64,000 bases of DNA from Solirubrobacteraceae bacterium (GCA_031177685.1 JAPSGI010000008.1:62001-126000); one strand, 5' to 3'. Shown: positions 49,770 through 57,133, counted from the first letter of the stretch. The notes: generated from the sequence alone by a model not told the origin. Numbers and translations are program-made.

Positions 49770-50525
49770 GTGGCCTGGGTCGAGTCGGCCTCGCCGTCGT
49801 TCGCCGCGCGCCACGAGTCGGCCGACGCGGAGGGCGCCGCGCGCGTGCTCGCCGACCTCGAAGCCGCGCGCGAGCGCCTCGGCGAGCTGTTCTCGCGCGC
49901 GCCCGGGCAGCTGACCGTAGTCCTGCACCGCTCGCCGGCGGCGCTCGCCCTCTCCCAGCCCTACCTGGTGGTCGCTCGCGCCCGCAGCGCCCCGGCGGGG
50001 CGGCGCTACCTGGCCGGGTGGTACGGCGCGCGGGAGATCCACGTGCTGGCGCCGCGCGCGCTGGAGGGGCGCGCCTCGGCCGCCGAGGGGTCCCGCGAGG
50101 CGCTCCGGCTCACGCCGGTCGTGCTGTACGCCGGCGTCGTGATCGGTGCCAACAACCCCGACCTCCCACCCCCGTTCACGCCCGGCGGCCTGCGGCGACT
50201 GGGCCGGTGGGCCTGGCTCGCGCAGGGCGCGGCGCAGTTCCTCGCCGGACAGGTGCCGCATCTGCGCGCCGCGATCGCGCTGCGCCTGCGCGAGGGCCGG
50301 GCGCCCGACTTCCCGCCCGGGCGGCGCGACGCGCCGCTGCTCGGCGGGACGGTGTTCGACCTGCTCGCGCGCGAGGAGGGCGTGGCCGCGTGTGCGCGGC
50401 TGGCCTCGCTGCCCCTGCCCGCAGACTCGCGCGCCGCGCTGGAGAAGGCGTTCCACGGCCGGGCGGTCAAGCACACCGAGGGGACCTGGCGCGCGCACCT
50501 CGCGCGCCTGGCCGGGGCGCCCTAG
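49770..50525 (+). CDS. Peptidase-MA-like protein without the HExxH motif
   Basis: 251 residues from the GTG at 49770 (MAWVESASPSFAARHESADA), 2 nt after the acylase stop. Features of peptidase MA-like proteins are the opening F-x-x-x-H strand, LGELFSRAPGQLTVVLHRSP, AGWYGAREIHVLAPR and RWAWLAQGAAQFLAGQ, but the position of HExxH reads LTPVVLYAGV. It therefore looks catalytically dead or re-purposed. Coupled to the penicillin-acylase gene. Its stop codon lies in the left arm of a 17-bp inverted repeat. Confidence 0.6.
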   Translation: MAWVESASPSFAARHESADAEGAARVLADLEAARERLGELFSRAPGQLTVVLHRSPAALALSQPYLVVARARSAPAGRRYLAGWYGAREIHVLAPRALEGRASAAEGSREALRLTPVVLYAGVVIGANNPDLPPPFTPGGLRRLGRWAWLAQGAAQFLAGQVPHLRAAIALRLREGRAPDFPPGRRDAPLLGGTVFDLLAREEGVAACARLASLPLPADSRAALEKAFHGRAVKHTEGTWRAHLARLAGAP

Positions 50526-50693
50526 ATGGTTGATTCCATGGGCCGCGCGTCCGCAGGTGCGTGGCTCGGGGATGCGTGGCGACGCGGGACGAAGGGGGAC
50601 AGTGGCAGAGCCACGGACCCCTTCGGCACGTGGCGTCCGCGCGCCGCGAGACGCGTGCATGCGGGCGTGGGGGTCGTGGAATCAGCCATCTAG
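50522..50693. repeat. 172-bp element bounded by 17-bp inverted repeats (MITE-like or structured RNA)
   Basis: CTAGATGGTTGATTCCA (50522-50538) is repeated inverted, with one mismatch (G-U compatible in RNA), at 50677-50693. Nested pairings lie inside: CGTCCGCA with TGCGGGCG, CGAAGGGG with CCCCTTCG, and a GTGGC/GCCAC hairpin near the centre. The outer arms contain the stop codons of both flanking convergent genes and both ends read CTAG. Confidence 0.6.
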
Positions 50694-51184
50694 CCCAGCC
50701 CGCCGCTTCCCGCCCACACGATCGCCGCCACCACGGCCAGGCCGGCCAGCAGGGCCGCGAACACGCGCAGCGGCGGCGTCGGCGCGCGCGGCGGCACGTC
50801 GCTCACCATCTCCGCCTGCAGGAGCACCTCGCGCGCGGTCCCGGCTCCGGACTCGGGGACCATCACGTCGCGCGGCCCGGCGGCGAGGAAGTCCGGGACG
50901 TCGAAGCCGGCGGAGCGCCGCAGGATGCTCGGCACGCCCTCCTCCAGCAGCAGGCCCTGGATGAACTCGGCCTCGGCCTGGTTGCGCCCGCCCGCCACGC
51001 GGACCAGCTCGCCTTCGACGTACTGCTTCTTGATCTTGCGCGCGCGCTCGTGCGCCTCGGTCACCGGCGCCTCGGCCACGCGTGCGCCCGCATAGACGAG
51101 GGGCATACGGCAGTTCGCGCAGAAACGCGCGTCCAGCGGATAGGTCTCCGCGCAGCTGGGACACACCAGCGGCTCGCTAGTCAC
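50690..51184 (-). CDS. Zinc-ribbon, DUF2007-like signal-transducing domain and C-terminal membrane helix
   Basis: 164 residues. An N-terminal zinc ribbon (CPSC ... CANC, about 8-26) is followed by a DUF2007-like alpha/beta domain (about 58-125: LVRVAGGRNQAEAEFIQGLL ... GVPSILRRSAGF ... VMVPESGAGTAREVL) and one C-terminal helix (about 140-160). DUF2007 proteins are thought to sense or bind small ligands or P-II-like partners. GTG start lies 8 nt inside the end of the mec gene, so it is translationally coupled with the cysM-tatA-mec unit. Confidence 0.75.
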   Translation of the reverse strand: MTSEPLVCPSCAETYPLDARFCANCRMPLVYAGARVAEAPVTEAHERARKIKKQYVEGELVRVAGGRNQAEAEFIQGLLLEEGVPSILRRSAGFDVPDFLAAGPRDVMVPESGAGTAREVLLQAEMVSDVPPRAPTPPLRVFAALLAGLAVVAAIVWAGSGGLG

Positions 51185-51605
51185 CGTCCTGCACCTCCAG
51201 CGGCACCTCTTCGATCCCGCCGCCCGGGCGGATGTCCCACAGCCGCACCTCCGGCTCCTCGCCGGCGAGCCCGACGATCAGGTACAGCGTTCCCGGCCAC
51301 CACTGGTCGCCGCGGCCGTCCACCAGTGCGAACCCGATGTCGGTCTGCGAGGGATAGGGGCGGCTGCGCGTATGGGAGTGGTAGATCGCGCCGAGCTGCT
51401 GCCCGGCCTCTTCGATCTCCTCGACCGCGCGCAGGATCTCGCGGCCGTCGATGTTGAAGCGCAGCGGGCTGGCCTCCGTGTTGCGCGCGCGGTAGACGCG
51501 CACGGCGGCGCCGTCGCGCGCGGCCACCATCCCGCAGCACTCGTTGGGCGCGTCCTCGCGGGCGTGCGCCACTATCTCGTCGAGCAGCTTGCGTGCGATC
51601 CGCAC
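51177..51605 (-). CDS. mec: Mec-type JAMM/MPN+ (M67) zinc peptidase, sulfur-carrier processing
   Basis: 142 residues. The JAMM motif is complete: Glu in PNECCGMV (about 21-25), His-x-His-x7-Ser-x2-Asp in YHSHTRSRPYPSQTDIGF (about 74-91). In Mycobacterium tuberculosis, Mec+ hydrolyses the CysO-cysteine adduct to release cysteine; other Mec homologs trim C-terminal residues of sulfur carriers to expose Gly-Gly. It lies 10 nt after tatA and downstream of cysM, which supports the CysO pathway. GTG start at 51605. Confidence 0.9.
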   Translation of the reverse strand: MRIARKLLDEIVAHAREDAPNECCGMVAARDGAAVRVYRARNTEASPLRFNIDGREILRAVEEIEEAGQQLGAIYHSHTRSRPYPSQTDIGFALVDGRGDQWWPGTLYLIVGLAGEEPEVRLWDIRPGGGIEEVPLEVQDGD

Positions 51606-51615
51606 GCGCCGGAGG

Positions 51616-51795
51616 CTAACGGGGCGGAGTCTCGAGCCGGTCGTCGTCGTCGGACGGGGCCGACAGCGACTCCTTGAACTCGCGCAGACCGCGACCCACG
51701 GAGCGCGCCGCCTCGGGCAGCTTCTTGGGGCCGAGCACCAGCAGCGCGATGCCCAGCACGACGATGAGCTCCATGGGGCCGATGTTCCCGATCAC
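51616..51795 (-). CDS. tatA: Sec-independent protein translocase TatA
   Basis: 59 residues from the GTG at 51795 (MIGNIGPMELIVVLGIALLV), with one N-terminal membrane helix, the conserved LGPKKLPEAARSVGRGLREF hinge and amphipathic helix, and a short acidic tail (SAPSDDDDRLE). TatA oligomers form the conducting part of the twin-arginine translocon. It lies 4 nt after cysM, whose stop is at 51800. Its place among sulfur genes may be incidental. Confidence 0.9.
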   Translation of the reverse strand: MIGNIGPMELIVVLGIALLVLGPKKLPEAARSVGRGLREFKESLSAPSDDDDRLETPPR

Positions 51796-51799
51796 GGCC

Positions 51800-52774
51800 T
51801 CACCACCATACCGTCGAGTCGAGGTTCGCGATCTCGTCCACCGGCTTGGTGTAGATGCCGGAGGACAGGTACTTCCAGCCGTCGTCGCACACGACGAAGA
51901 CGATGTTGCCCTCGTCCATCTCGCTGGCCATGCGCACCGCGATGGCCGCGATGGCGCCGGAGGAGACGCCCGCGAAGATGCCCTCCTCGTCCAGCAGCCG
52001 TCGCGTCCACACGATCGCGTCGCGGTTGGTCACGAAGATCTTGCGGTCGAGCAGACTCAGGTCGATGATCGGCGGGATGAAGCCGTCGTCGAGGGAGCGC
52101 AGCCCCTGCACGGGCTCGCCCTGCATGGGCTCGGCGGCCACGATCTTCACCGTGTCGCCCAGCTCCTCCTTGAGCCGGCGCCCGTTGCCCATCAGCGTGC
52201 CGCCCGTTCCCAGCCCGGCCACGAAGGCGCTGATCTCGTCGAGCTCCTCGAGGATCTCGCACGCCGTGCCGTGGTAGTGGGCCAGCGGGTTGGCCGGATT
52301 GCCGTACTGGTAGGGCATGTAGTACGACGCGTCGGCCTGCGCCATCTCCAGCGCCTTCTCGACCGCGCCGTTGGAGCCCTTGGAGCCCTCGCTGTAGACG
52401 ATCTGCGCCCCGTACATCTCCAGCAGCTGCGTGCGCTCGGGGGTGACGTTCTCCGGCATGACCACCTTGAGCGGGTAGCCCTTGCGCCGGCAGATCATGG
52501 CCAGCGAGATGCCGGTGTTGCCGGACGTCGGCTCGAGGATCGTCTGGCCCGGCCCGATCGCGTCGCGCTCCTCGGCGTCCTCGATCATGGCGCGGGCGAC
52601 GCGGTCCTTGACGGACCCGGTGGGGTTGTGAGACTCCAGCTTGGCCCAGATCCGCACCTCGGGCTTGGGGCTCAGGCGGCGTAGCTGAACGAGCGGCGTA
52701 TTGCCGATCGCCTGCACGATGTCGCCGTACCGCCCACCGCAGGGCTTGTTCTCGAGGTGGGGCTCGAGGGCCAT
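51800..52774 (-). CDS. cysM: Cysteine synthase, CysM/O-phosphoserine sulfhydrylase type
   Basis: 324 residues from the ATG at 52774. PLP-binding ESHNPTGSVKDRVARAMIED (Lys near 52), substrate loop LEPTSGNTGISLAMICRRKG, phosphate-binding GLGTGGTLMGNGRRL (about 185) and GVSSGAIAAIAVRMA (about 270) are all present. In actinobacteria this branch uses O-phosphoserine and CysO-thiocarboxylate. A longer start at 52801 would run through the palindromic operator; the ATG at 52774 sits 10 nt after a TACACT -10. Confidence 0.92.
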   Translation of the reverse strand: MALEPHLENKPCGGRYGDIVQAIGNTPLVQLRRLSPKPEVRIWAKLESHNPTGSVKDRVARAMIEDAEERDAIGPGQTILEPTSGNTGISLAMICRRKGYPLKVVMPENVTPERTQLLEMYGAQIVYSEGSKGSNGAVEKALEMAQADASYYMPYQYGNPANPLAHYHGTACEILEELDEISAFVAGLGTGGTLMGNGRRLKEELGDTVKIVAAEPMQGEPVQGLRSLDDGFIPPIIDLSLLDRKIFVTNRDAIVWTRRLLDEEGIFAGVSSGAIAAIAVRMASEMDEGNIVFVVCDDGWKYLSSGIYTKPVDEIANLDSTVWW

Positions 52775-52793
52775 TACTTCATGAAGTGTAGCG
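52774..52793 (-). promoter_or_regulatory. Palindromic operator overlapping the cysM -10
   Basis: TTACTTCATGAAGTGTAGCG, with the 12-bp perfect palindrome ACTTCATGAAGT at 52776-52787. The same element (18/20) is at 58344-58363 before the rhodanese-ThiF/cysO operon. On the minus strand TACACT (52790-52785) can serve as -10 and is partly covered by the palindrome, a typical repressor arrangement. Confidence 0.6.
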
Positions 52794-52794
52794 A

Positions 52795-53149
52795 TGCCCA
52801 CGCGGCGCAGTTGGGTCAGTTTGCTAGGCGGCGCTGAAGTGGCCTAGGTGGCCCCGGCGCAGCGTGAACTGCCCCGGATCCGTGGCACGGAAAGGACGGA
52901 CTTTCCATGCGCGAGCCGCCTAGCCAGACTGACCCGTCGACGACGGAGCAAGCCATCCTGTCGATGCTGCAGGTCCATTCGCTGCGGCGAGCTGGCATTC
53001 CCGAAGCGAGCGGCAGTCCGCGCTTCCGAGATAAACAAGCGGCCGCAGGACTCCGAGAGTCCGCAGGCACGCGCAGGGCGCGCAAGGGCCGCTAGAAGGG
53101 GGCAAGGTCCGCGGTCAGCGGCCGTCGGCCGGGAATCGGAGCGAGGTTG
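52795..53149. other. Gene-poor stretch between cysM and the ATPase island
   Basis: 355 nt without a convincing gene. It holds short hairpins, GGAAAG-N6-CTTTCC (about 52886-52903) and GGACTC-N3-GAGTCC (about 53047-53061). A 62-codon frame (52907-53095, MREPPSQTDPSTTEQAILSM) lies between them; its composition is unlike the neighbours and no homolog is recognised. It may be the left flank of an inserted element. Confidence 0.4.
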
Positions 53150-54358
53150 CTAGAAGAGCGGCTCGGGCTCGGTGGGATCGTCGTGAGTCGGAGAGCTAGC
53201 GAACCTTGTCTGCATCGCAATGAGCTGGTCGTCGGTGACCAGCCCGGCGTCGAGCGAACTCATGATCACGTAGGGCTGCATCATCGGGTCGGAGAACCGA
53301 TACGAGTATCCGCGTGGCTTTCCTTCTCGACGGATGACGCTCCCGCGCGTCGGAGACAGGAACTCATTCATATGCTTCGCGAACGCTGGAATCTCCAAAC
53401 GACGGCCCGCGATGATCTCTAGCGGCTCCCGAACTTGCCCCGACGTGAAGTAGCCGAGTTCGTCCTTGGGAGCGAGGGCGCAAGCGAGCAAGACCTCCCG
53501 GTAGAGGTTGCCGGGCTGCGAGCTTCGGATAGCCCGGTGGTAGTCGTTTTGGATCGTGTGTCCCTCGACGGCCTTCGGTATCGCCGCGTTCACGTCGTTT
53601 AGTCCGATGACATTGCGGTCGTCCTGCACGGCCCTTTCGGCGGCTCTGTAGCCGAGTAGGTGGGTGTAGTGCGGCAGCCCCTCCGACAGTCGGATGATTG
53701 TTTCTTGCGCCGGAGATTCGATGCGCAGGCCGACGTGATCGCAGCCCTTTTGGAGGATCGCGCGCAGTTCATCGGGGAGCATCCGTGGCATCTCGATCTG
53801 CGCGAGGTTGCGGACGATGGAGGCGTGTTCCCCGATCAGGCCGTCGATCGACGTGGCGACGCCGACGAGCATCACCGTTGCGCCAACGGCGTGGTCAGAA
53901 AGCGTCTTGATCGTGTCTGCTAGCAGAGTCAACGACTCGTCGTCCTCCAGCCGATCCAACTCGTCCACGACGATCAGCGCGCGTCCCGGCAGCCCCTCAA
54001 GCGCGGCGCGGACACCCTCGGGCGACAGCTCGTGAACCTCGATTTCCATGCGGCGGAAGATGTCGCCCCAGAGCGTTTCGAACGTCGAATCGGTGGAGCA
54101 GTTGACCATTACGGACTGGAAGCGCTCCAGGTCCACTTGACTAAAGATCGCCGCCAGGACGCGAGCGAGGGAGGTCTTCCCAACGCCACGCTCCCCGTAC
54201 AGGCCTACGTGGTAGCCGATCTGCGCAACAGCGCCAATTACTTCGTCCCGCTGCTTGTCGCGACCGGCGAACAGCTCTAGATCGTCCACGGGCGCCGCAG
54301 GGCGGAACGCTTCTCCAACGCGGAGGAGCCGCTGCATCTTGGGCATCTGCGCCGTCAT
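53150..54358 (-). CDS. AAA-type ATPase, orphan in a lower-GC island
   Basis: 402 residues. Walker A GLYGERGVGKTSLARVL (about 50-66) and Walker B ALIVVDELDRLEDDESL (about 128-144) are intact; a sensor-like VGVATSIDGLIGEH and a C-terminal winged-helix-like part (about 270-380, QNDYHRAIRSSQPGNLYREV) follow. The layout resembles AAA_16/Orc1-Cdc6- or TniB-like ATPases of mobile or defence loci; no partner gene survives nearby. Codon use and GC are clearly lower than in the rest of the window. It has its own near-consensus promoter. Confidence 0.75.
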   Translation of the reverse strand: MTAQMPKMQRLLRVGEAFRPAAPVDDLELFAGRDKQRDEVIGAVAQIGYHVGLYGERGVGKTSLARVLAAIFSQVDLERFQSVMVNCSTDSTFETLWGDIFRRMEIEVHELSPEGVRAALEGLPGRALIVVDELDRLEDDESLTLLADTIKTLSDHAVGATVMLVGVATSIDGLIGEHASIVRNLAQIEMPRMLPDELRAILQKGCDHVGLRIESPAQETIIRLSEGLPHYTHLLGYRAAERAVQDDRNVIGLNDVNAAIPKAVEGHTIQNDYHRAIRSSQPGNLYREVLLACALAPKDELGYFTSGQVREPLEIIAGRRLEIPAFAKHMNEFLSPTRGSVIRREGKPRGYSYRFSDPMMQPYVIMSSLDAGLVTDDQLIAMQTRFASSPTHDDPTEPEPLF

Positions 54359-54376
54359 TCCGCCGTCACAAGGCTG

Positions 54377-54405
54377 ATAGTAATCGGCATAAAGCTGATA
54401 ATCAA
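54377..54405 (-). promoter_or_regulatory. Promoter of the AAA ATPase gene
   Basis: On the minus strand TTGATT (54405-54400), a 17-nt spacer and TACTAT (54382-54377) precede the ATG at 54358, with a predicted leader of about 12 nt. This is the strongest sigma70-type promoter in the window and sits in AT-rich DNA that also repeats GCTGATA twice. Confidence 0.65.
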
Positions 54406-54460
54406 CCCAGCTTCGCCGTCAGGTCGCCTGGGGTCTCCGACTACCGCTAGAGGATCTGCG

Positions 54461-54670
54461 CGGCCGGCTACCAAGCGCGTCCGGCTCACGAGCGACGGGT
54501 GGAGGGGCTACCTGTCGGCGGTCGGGCTGAGCTTCGGCCGCGACGTGGACAACGCCCAGTTTCAGGCACCGAGCCGGGGCTGGGCCGCTACGGCCCCGGT
54601 TTGCACCGGCACCGTCGCGGACCACAAGTGGACGACCTACGAGATAGTGGCGCCGTTCCGCTCAAACTGA
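54461..54670 (+). pseudogene. IS1-type transposase remnant
   Basis: The frame from 54470 reads TKRVRLTSDGWRGYLSAVGL, then SFGRDVDNAQF, matching the DDE-domain motif L-T-S-D-G-x-x-x-Y-x-x-A-V-x-x-x-F-G-x-D-V-D-x-A-Q of IS1-type transposases. A following segment that should read like RY-x-P-A-x-C-x-G is split between two frames (GLGRYGP and APVCTG), indicating a frameshift. No start, no inverted repeats and only about 67 codons remain. Confidence 0.65.
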
Positions 54671-54937
54671 CCCACTGGCCCACGCGGCGATATTGGCGGA
54701 GCCCTCGACTACGTCGCCATCCTCGGCGACGAGGACGGGGACCCAGTCGTCGCCGGTCAGGCGCCGGACCTCCCGGCGCCCCCGCGAGCGGTTCAGCCAG
54801 GACGGCAGCAGGCCCCACCCGTAGCAGCGCACCACCTCGGGGTCGTGGCCCGCCGCGCGCAGCGCGTCGTAGGCGTTGCGGCACGGATGGCCGGGACGCG
54901 GCGTGCGAAACAGGCCCCAGCAAACGTAGAGCCTCAT
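54662..54937 (-). CDS. Thioredoxin-fold GST N-terminal-like protein
   Basis: 91 residues (MRLYVCWGLFRTPRPGHPCR), a single glutaredoxin/GST_N-like domain: beta-alpha-beta with the cis-Pro region WVPVLVAEDG and the SANIAAWA end. Cys6 and Cys19 are present, but not as C-x-x-C. No C-terminal GST domain. Its ATG overlaps the cupin stop (ATGA). Might act as a small redox or glutathione/mycothiol-binding protein; this is only by fold. Confidence 0.7.
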   Translation of the reverse strand: MRLYVCWGLFRTPRPGHPCRNAYDALRAAGHDPEVVRCYGWGLLPSWLNRSRGRREVRRLTGDDWVPVLVAEDGDVVEGSANIAAWASGSV

Positions 54938-55440
54938 GACAGCGCGAGCGGCAGCAGCACGACGCGCTGCAGCGCCGGGGGGATGCGGCCCAGGTAGAAG
55001 AAGTCGTCGCGGTGCGCGCGCATCAGCTTCGCGGTGCGGCGTGGGCTCGGCGCCCCGAAGCGGTTGACCTGGCCCGCGGCGCCGAGCGCGAACAGCGCCT
55101 CGAACAGCTCCTCGGACCGCAGCGCGGGTCGCAGCTGTGCGCGCACGCGCACGGGCTCCCCGGACTCGTTGCGCACGCGGTGGCGGGTGCGCGCCGGGAT
55201 CACGAGCTCGTCGCCCGGGGCGAGAACCGTGCGCCGCCCGCGGACCCAGAACGTCGTCTCGCCCTCGAAACCGAGGAACCGCTCCTCCTGGTGCAGGTGG
55301 ACGTGGTCGGGGATCCGGCTGCCCGGCTCCAGCGTCGCCTCGATCTCCAGCAGCTCGCCGGCGGTTGTCTCTCGCGTCTGGACGAAGGTGAGCGTCTGCC
55401 CCACCGGCGGGCTGATCACGGTCTGTCCCGGCCGCGCCAT
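54934..55440 (-). CDS. Cupin domain protein
   Basis: 168 residues. One conserved cupin barrel: motif 1 IPDHVHLHQEERFLGFEGET (about 43-62, two His and Glu as metal ligands) and motif 2 PGDELVIPARTRHRVRN (His ligand). A hydrophobic C-terminal tail (YLGRIPPALQRVVLLPLALS) may touch the membrane. Divergent from the TetR gene with only 26 nt between starts, so probably controlled by it. Coupled to the GST-N-like gene. Confidence 0.85.
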   Translation of the reverse strand: MARPGQTVISPPVGQTLTFVQTRETTAGELLEIEATLEPGSRIPDHVHLHQEERFLGFEGETTFWVRGRRTVLAPGDELVIPARTRHRVRNESGEPVRVRAQLRPALRSEELFEALFALGAAGQVNRFGAPSPRRTAKLMRAHRDDFFYLGRIPPALQRVVLLPLALS

Positions 55441-55463
55441 CGCGTATCCTTCCCATTCGTGGT

Positions 55464-55487
55464 GGTATGAACATACCGTTCAGTATG
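55464..55487. promoter_or_regulatory. TetR-type operator between the cupin and TetR genes
   Basis: Two overlapping palindromes: GGTATG-AA-CATACC (55464-55477, perfect) and CATACCGTTCAGTATG (55472-55487, one step from the common CATACCG-N2-CGGTATG operator of TetR regulators). Three GTATG/CATAC half-sites in a row imply binding of one or two dimers, covering both start regions. Confidence 0.65.
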
Positions 55488-56069
55488 GAAGAGCGCAAGC
55501 GGTTGACGCAGCCTGAGCGTCGCGCGCGCACGCGCCGCGCGCTGCTGGACGCCGCCGCAGCCGCCTTCGCACAGCGCGGCTACCACGGCGCGAGCGTGGA
55601 GGAGATCGCCGCCGCCGCCGGGGTCACCAAGGGCGCGCTCTACTACAACTTCGCCGGCAAGGAGGACCTGTTCCTCGCGCTGCTGGAAGAGCACGTAGCG
55701 GCGCGGCTGCAGCTGGTCGAGTCGCTGCGCGGCGCCGCCCCCGAGGCGCTGCGCGACGGCGCCCGCCGGGTGGCCGCCTCGCTGCGCCGCGACCGCGAGT
55801 GGAGCCTGCTCTTCTTCGAGTTCGCGGCCCAGGCCGCGCGCGACCCGCGCGTGCGCCGGCGCTTCGAGGCGCGCATGCGCCCCGTCCGGCGCGCGCTGGC
55901 CGGGCTCGTGGAGGATCTGGCGCCGCCGGGGGCCGACGCCGCGCGGCTGGCCGAGACGGTCGACGCGCTGGTCGACGGGGTGGCGATGCGCACGCTGCTG
56001 CGGCCCGGCGACGACCCCGGCGAGCTGCTGGCCGGCGCGGTCGAGTGGCTATGGCGGGGGGCTCGCTAG
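55485..56069 (+). CDS. TetR family transcriptional regulator
   Basis: 194 residues from the ATG at 55485 (MEERKRLTQPERRARTRRAL). The helix-turn-helix is YHGASVEEIAAAAGVTKGAL followed by YYNFAGKEDLF (about 35-65), the standard TetR_N layout; the C-terminal ligand domain is Ala/Arg/Leu-rich. The ATG at 55467 is in frame but would turn the operator into codons, so 55485 is preferred. Likely represses itself and the divergent cupin-GST_N unit. Confidence 0.92.
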   Translation: MEERKRLTQPERRARTRRALLDAAAAAFAQRGYHGASVEEIAAAAGVTKGALYYNFAGKEDLFLALLEEHVAARLQLVESLRGAAPEALRDGARRVAASLRRDREWSLLFFEFAAQAARDPRVRRRFEARMRPVRRALAGLVEDLAPPGADAARLAETVDALVDGVAMRTLLRPGDDPGELLAGAVEWLWRGAR

Positions 56070-56809
56070 ACCTCGGCGGAGGGCGGGCGGTGCTCGCGCC
56101 ACATGCGCCGGACCCACTCCAGCGCGCCGTCGGGCAGCGACGCCCCGAACTCCTGCACCGAGGCGGGGAACTCGGGCACCTCGTACTGGAACTCGGGCGG
56201 CTGGGCCGCCGGGTAGAGGATGGACGCGGCCGTCAGGTCGGCGACCGAGAACGCGTCTCCCACGAGGTAGCCGGACGGGCCGACCTCCGCCAGGATGCGC
56301 TCGCAGCCGGCGCGGACGTGCGCGCGCGCGTCCTCCATCACGTCCTCGTTGCCGCCGTAGCGCCGGGCGACCCCCCGCACGGCCAGCGCGGCGGCCCGCC
56401 CCGGCAGCGGCAGCGAGCCCAGCTGGCGCAGCCCGCGCGACGCCAGCTCAGGATCGCGGCTGATCTCGTAGAACGCGAAGCGCCGGATGTGCGGGGCCAC
56501 CTCCTCGTCGAAGAAGTCCTCCAGCTCCAGCGCCCGGCGGCGCTCGCCCGGATCCTCCGGGTACAGCGGCGGCTCGGGAAACCGTCGCTCGAGCGCGCCG
56601 ATGATCCGCGTCGAGTCGCCGATCGTCTCGCCGTCCAGCTCCAGGACCGGCAGCGTCGGCCGCCGCGTCTTGGCCAGCGCGACGAACGGGTGCAGGACGC
56701 CGGGCATCGGCGCCCTGCGCCGGTGCGGCACGCCCTTGAGGTCCAGCGCCCACCGCACCTTCTCGTTGTAGTGCGAGATCTCGATGTGCCACAGGACGGT
56801 GTCCGCCAT
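56066..56809 (-). CDS. Glutathione S-transferase family protein
   Basis: 247 residues. A thioredoxin-like N-terminal domain (about 1-80; LWHIEISHYNEKVRWALDLK with Ser at the catalytic position, RRPTLPVLELDGETIGDSTR with cis-Pro and Glu-Ser-like site) and an all-alpha C-terminal domain (about 90-240; SGYLVGDAFSVADLTAASIL is the N-capping motif). Its thiol cofactor in an actinobacterium is uncertain. TAGAGT lies 6 nt before the ATG. Its end overlaps the TetR gene end by 4 bp. Confidence 0.9.
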   Translation of the reverse strand: MADTVLWHIEISHYNEKVRWALDLKGVPHRRRAPMPGVLHPFVALAKTRRPTLPVLELDGETIGDSTRIIGALERRFPEPPLYPEDPGERRRALELEDFFDEEVAPHIRRFAFYEISRDPELASRGLRQLGSLPLPGRAAALAVRGVARRYGGNEDVMEDARAHVRAGCERILAEVGPSGYLVGDAFSVADLTAASILYPAAQPPEFQYEVPEFPASVQEFGASLPDGALEWVRRMWREHRPPSAEV

Positions 56810-56815
56810 GTGGCG

Positions 56816-56821
56816 ACTCTA
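56816..56821 (-). promoter_or_regulatory. Candidate leaderless -10 box (GST gene)
   Basis: TAGAGT on the minus strand, 6 nt from the ATG at 56809; identical in hexamer and spacing to the box at 12045-12050. It suggests that the GST gene is transcribed apart from cysO. Confidence 0.5.
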
Positions 56822-56844
56822 CGCCGCGGCGCGAGGCGCGTGCG

Positions 56845-57117
56845 TCAGGCGCCGCCGGCCATGGCGGGGAGGATGACCAACGTGTCGCCCTCGCCGACCG
56901 GCGTCTGCAGCCCGTCGAGCACCCGCACGTCCTCGTCGTTGAGGTAGACGTTGACGTAACGGTTGAGCTCGCCGTCGGAGAACAGCTGCGCCTCGGTCTG
57001 CGGGTGGTCGGTCACCAGCGCGCGCAGCACCTCGCCGACGTCGGAGCCGGAGGCGGTGACCTCCTTCTCGCCGCCGACGGATGGGCGCAGCACGGGTGGG
57101 ATCTTGACGGTCGCCAT
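56845..57117 (-). CDS. cysO: CysO-like sulfur carrier protein (MoaD/ThiS fold)
   Basis: 90 residues. TVKIPPVLRPSVGGEKEVTA, VNVYLNDEDVRVLDGLQTPV and GDTLVILPAMAGGA correspond closely to mycobacterial CysO. The protein ends Gly-Gly-Ala, so one residue must be removed before the C-terminal Gly can be adenylated and thiocarboxylated. It delivers sulfur to CysM; Mec (51177-51605) would then release cysteine. It lies 16 nt after the rhodanese-ThiF gene. Confidence 0.9.
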   Translation of the reverse strand: MATVKIPPVLRPSVGGEKEVTASGSDVGEVLRALVTDHPQTEAQLFSDGELNRYVNVYLNDEDVRVLDGLQTPVGEGDTLVILPAMAGGA

Positions 57118-57133
57118 GCGAGGGGCGCGAACC

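Noticed and set aside
52785-52830. SigH/SigR-type promoter for cysM, as known in mycobacteria
   Set aside because: No GGAA(T/C)-N17-GTT arrangement is visible at the right distance; a TACACT -10 under the palindrome fits better.
52907-53095. 62-codon open frame in the gap beside the ATPase
   Set aside because: No homolog or domain recognised, no SD, and a hairpin directly before the ATG; kept only as part of the gene-poor stretch.
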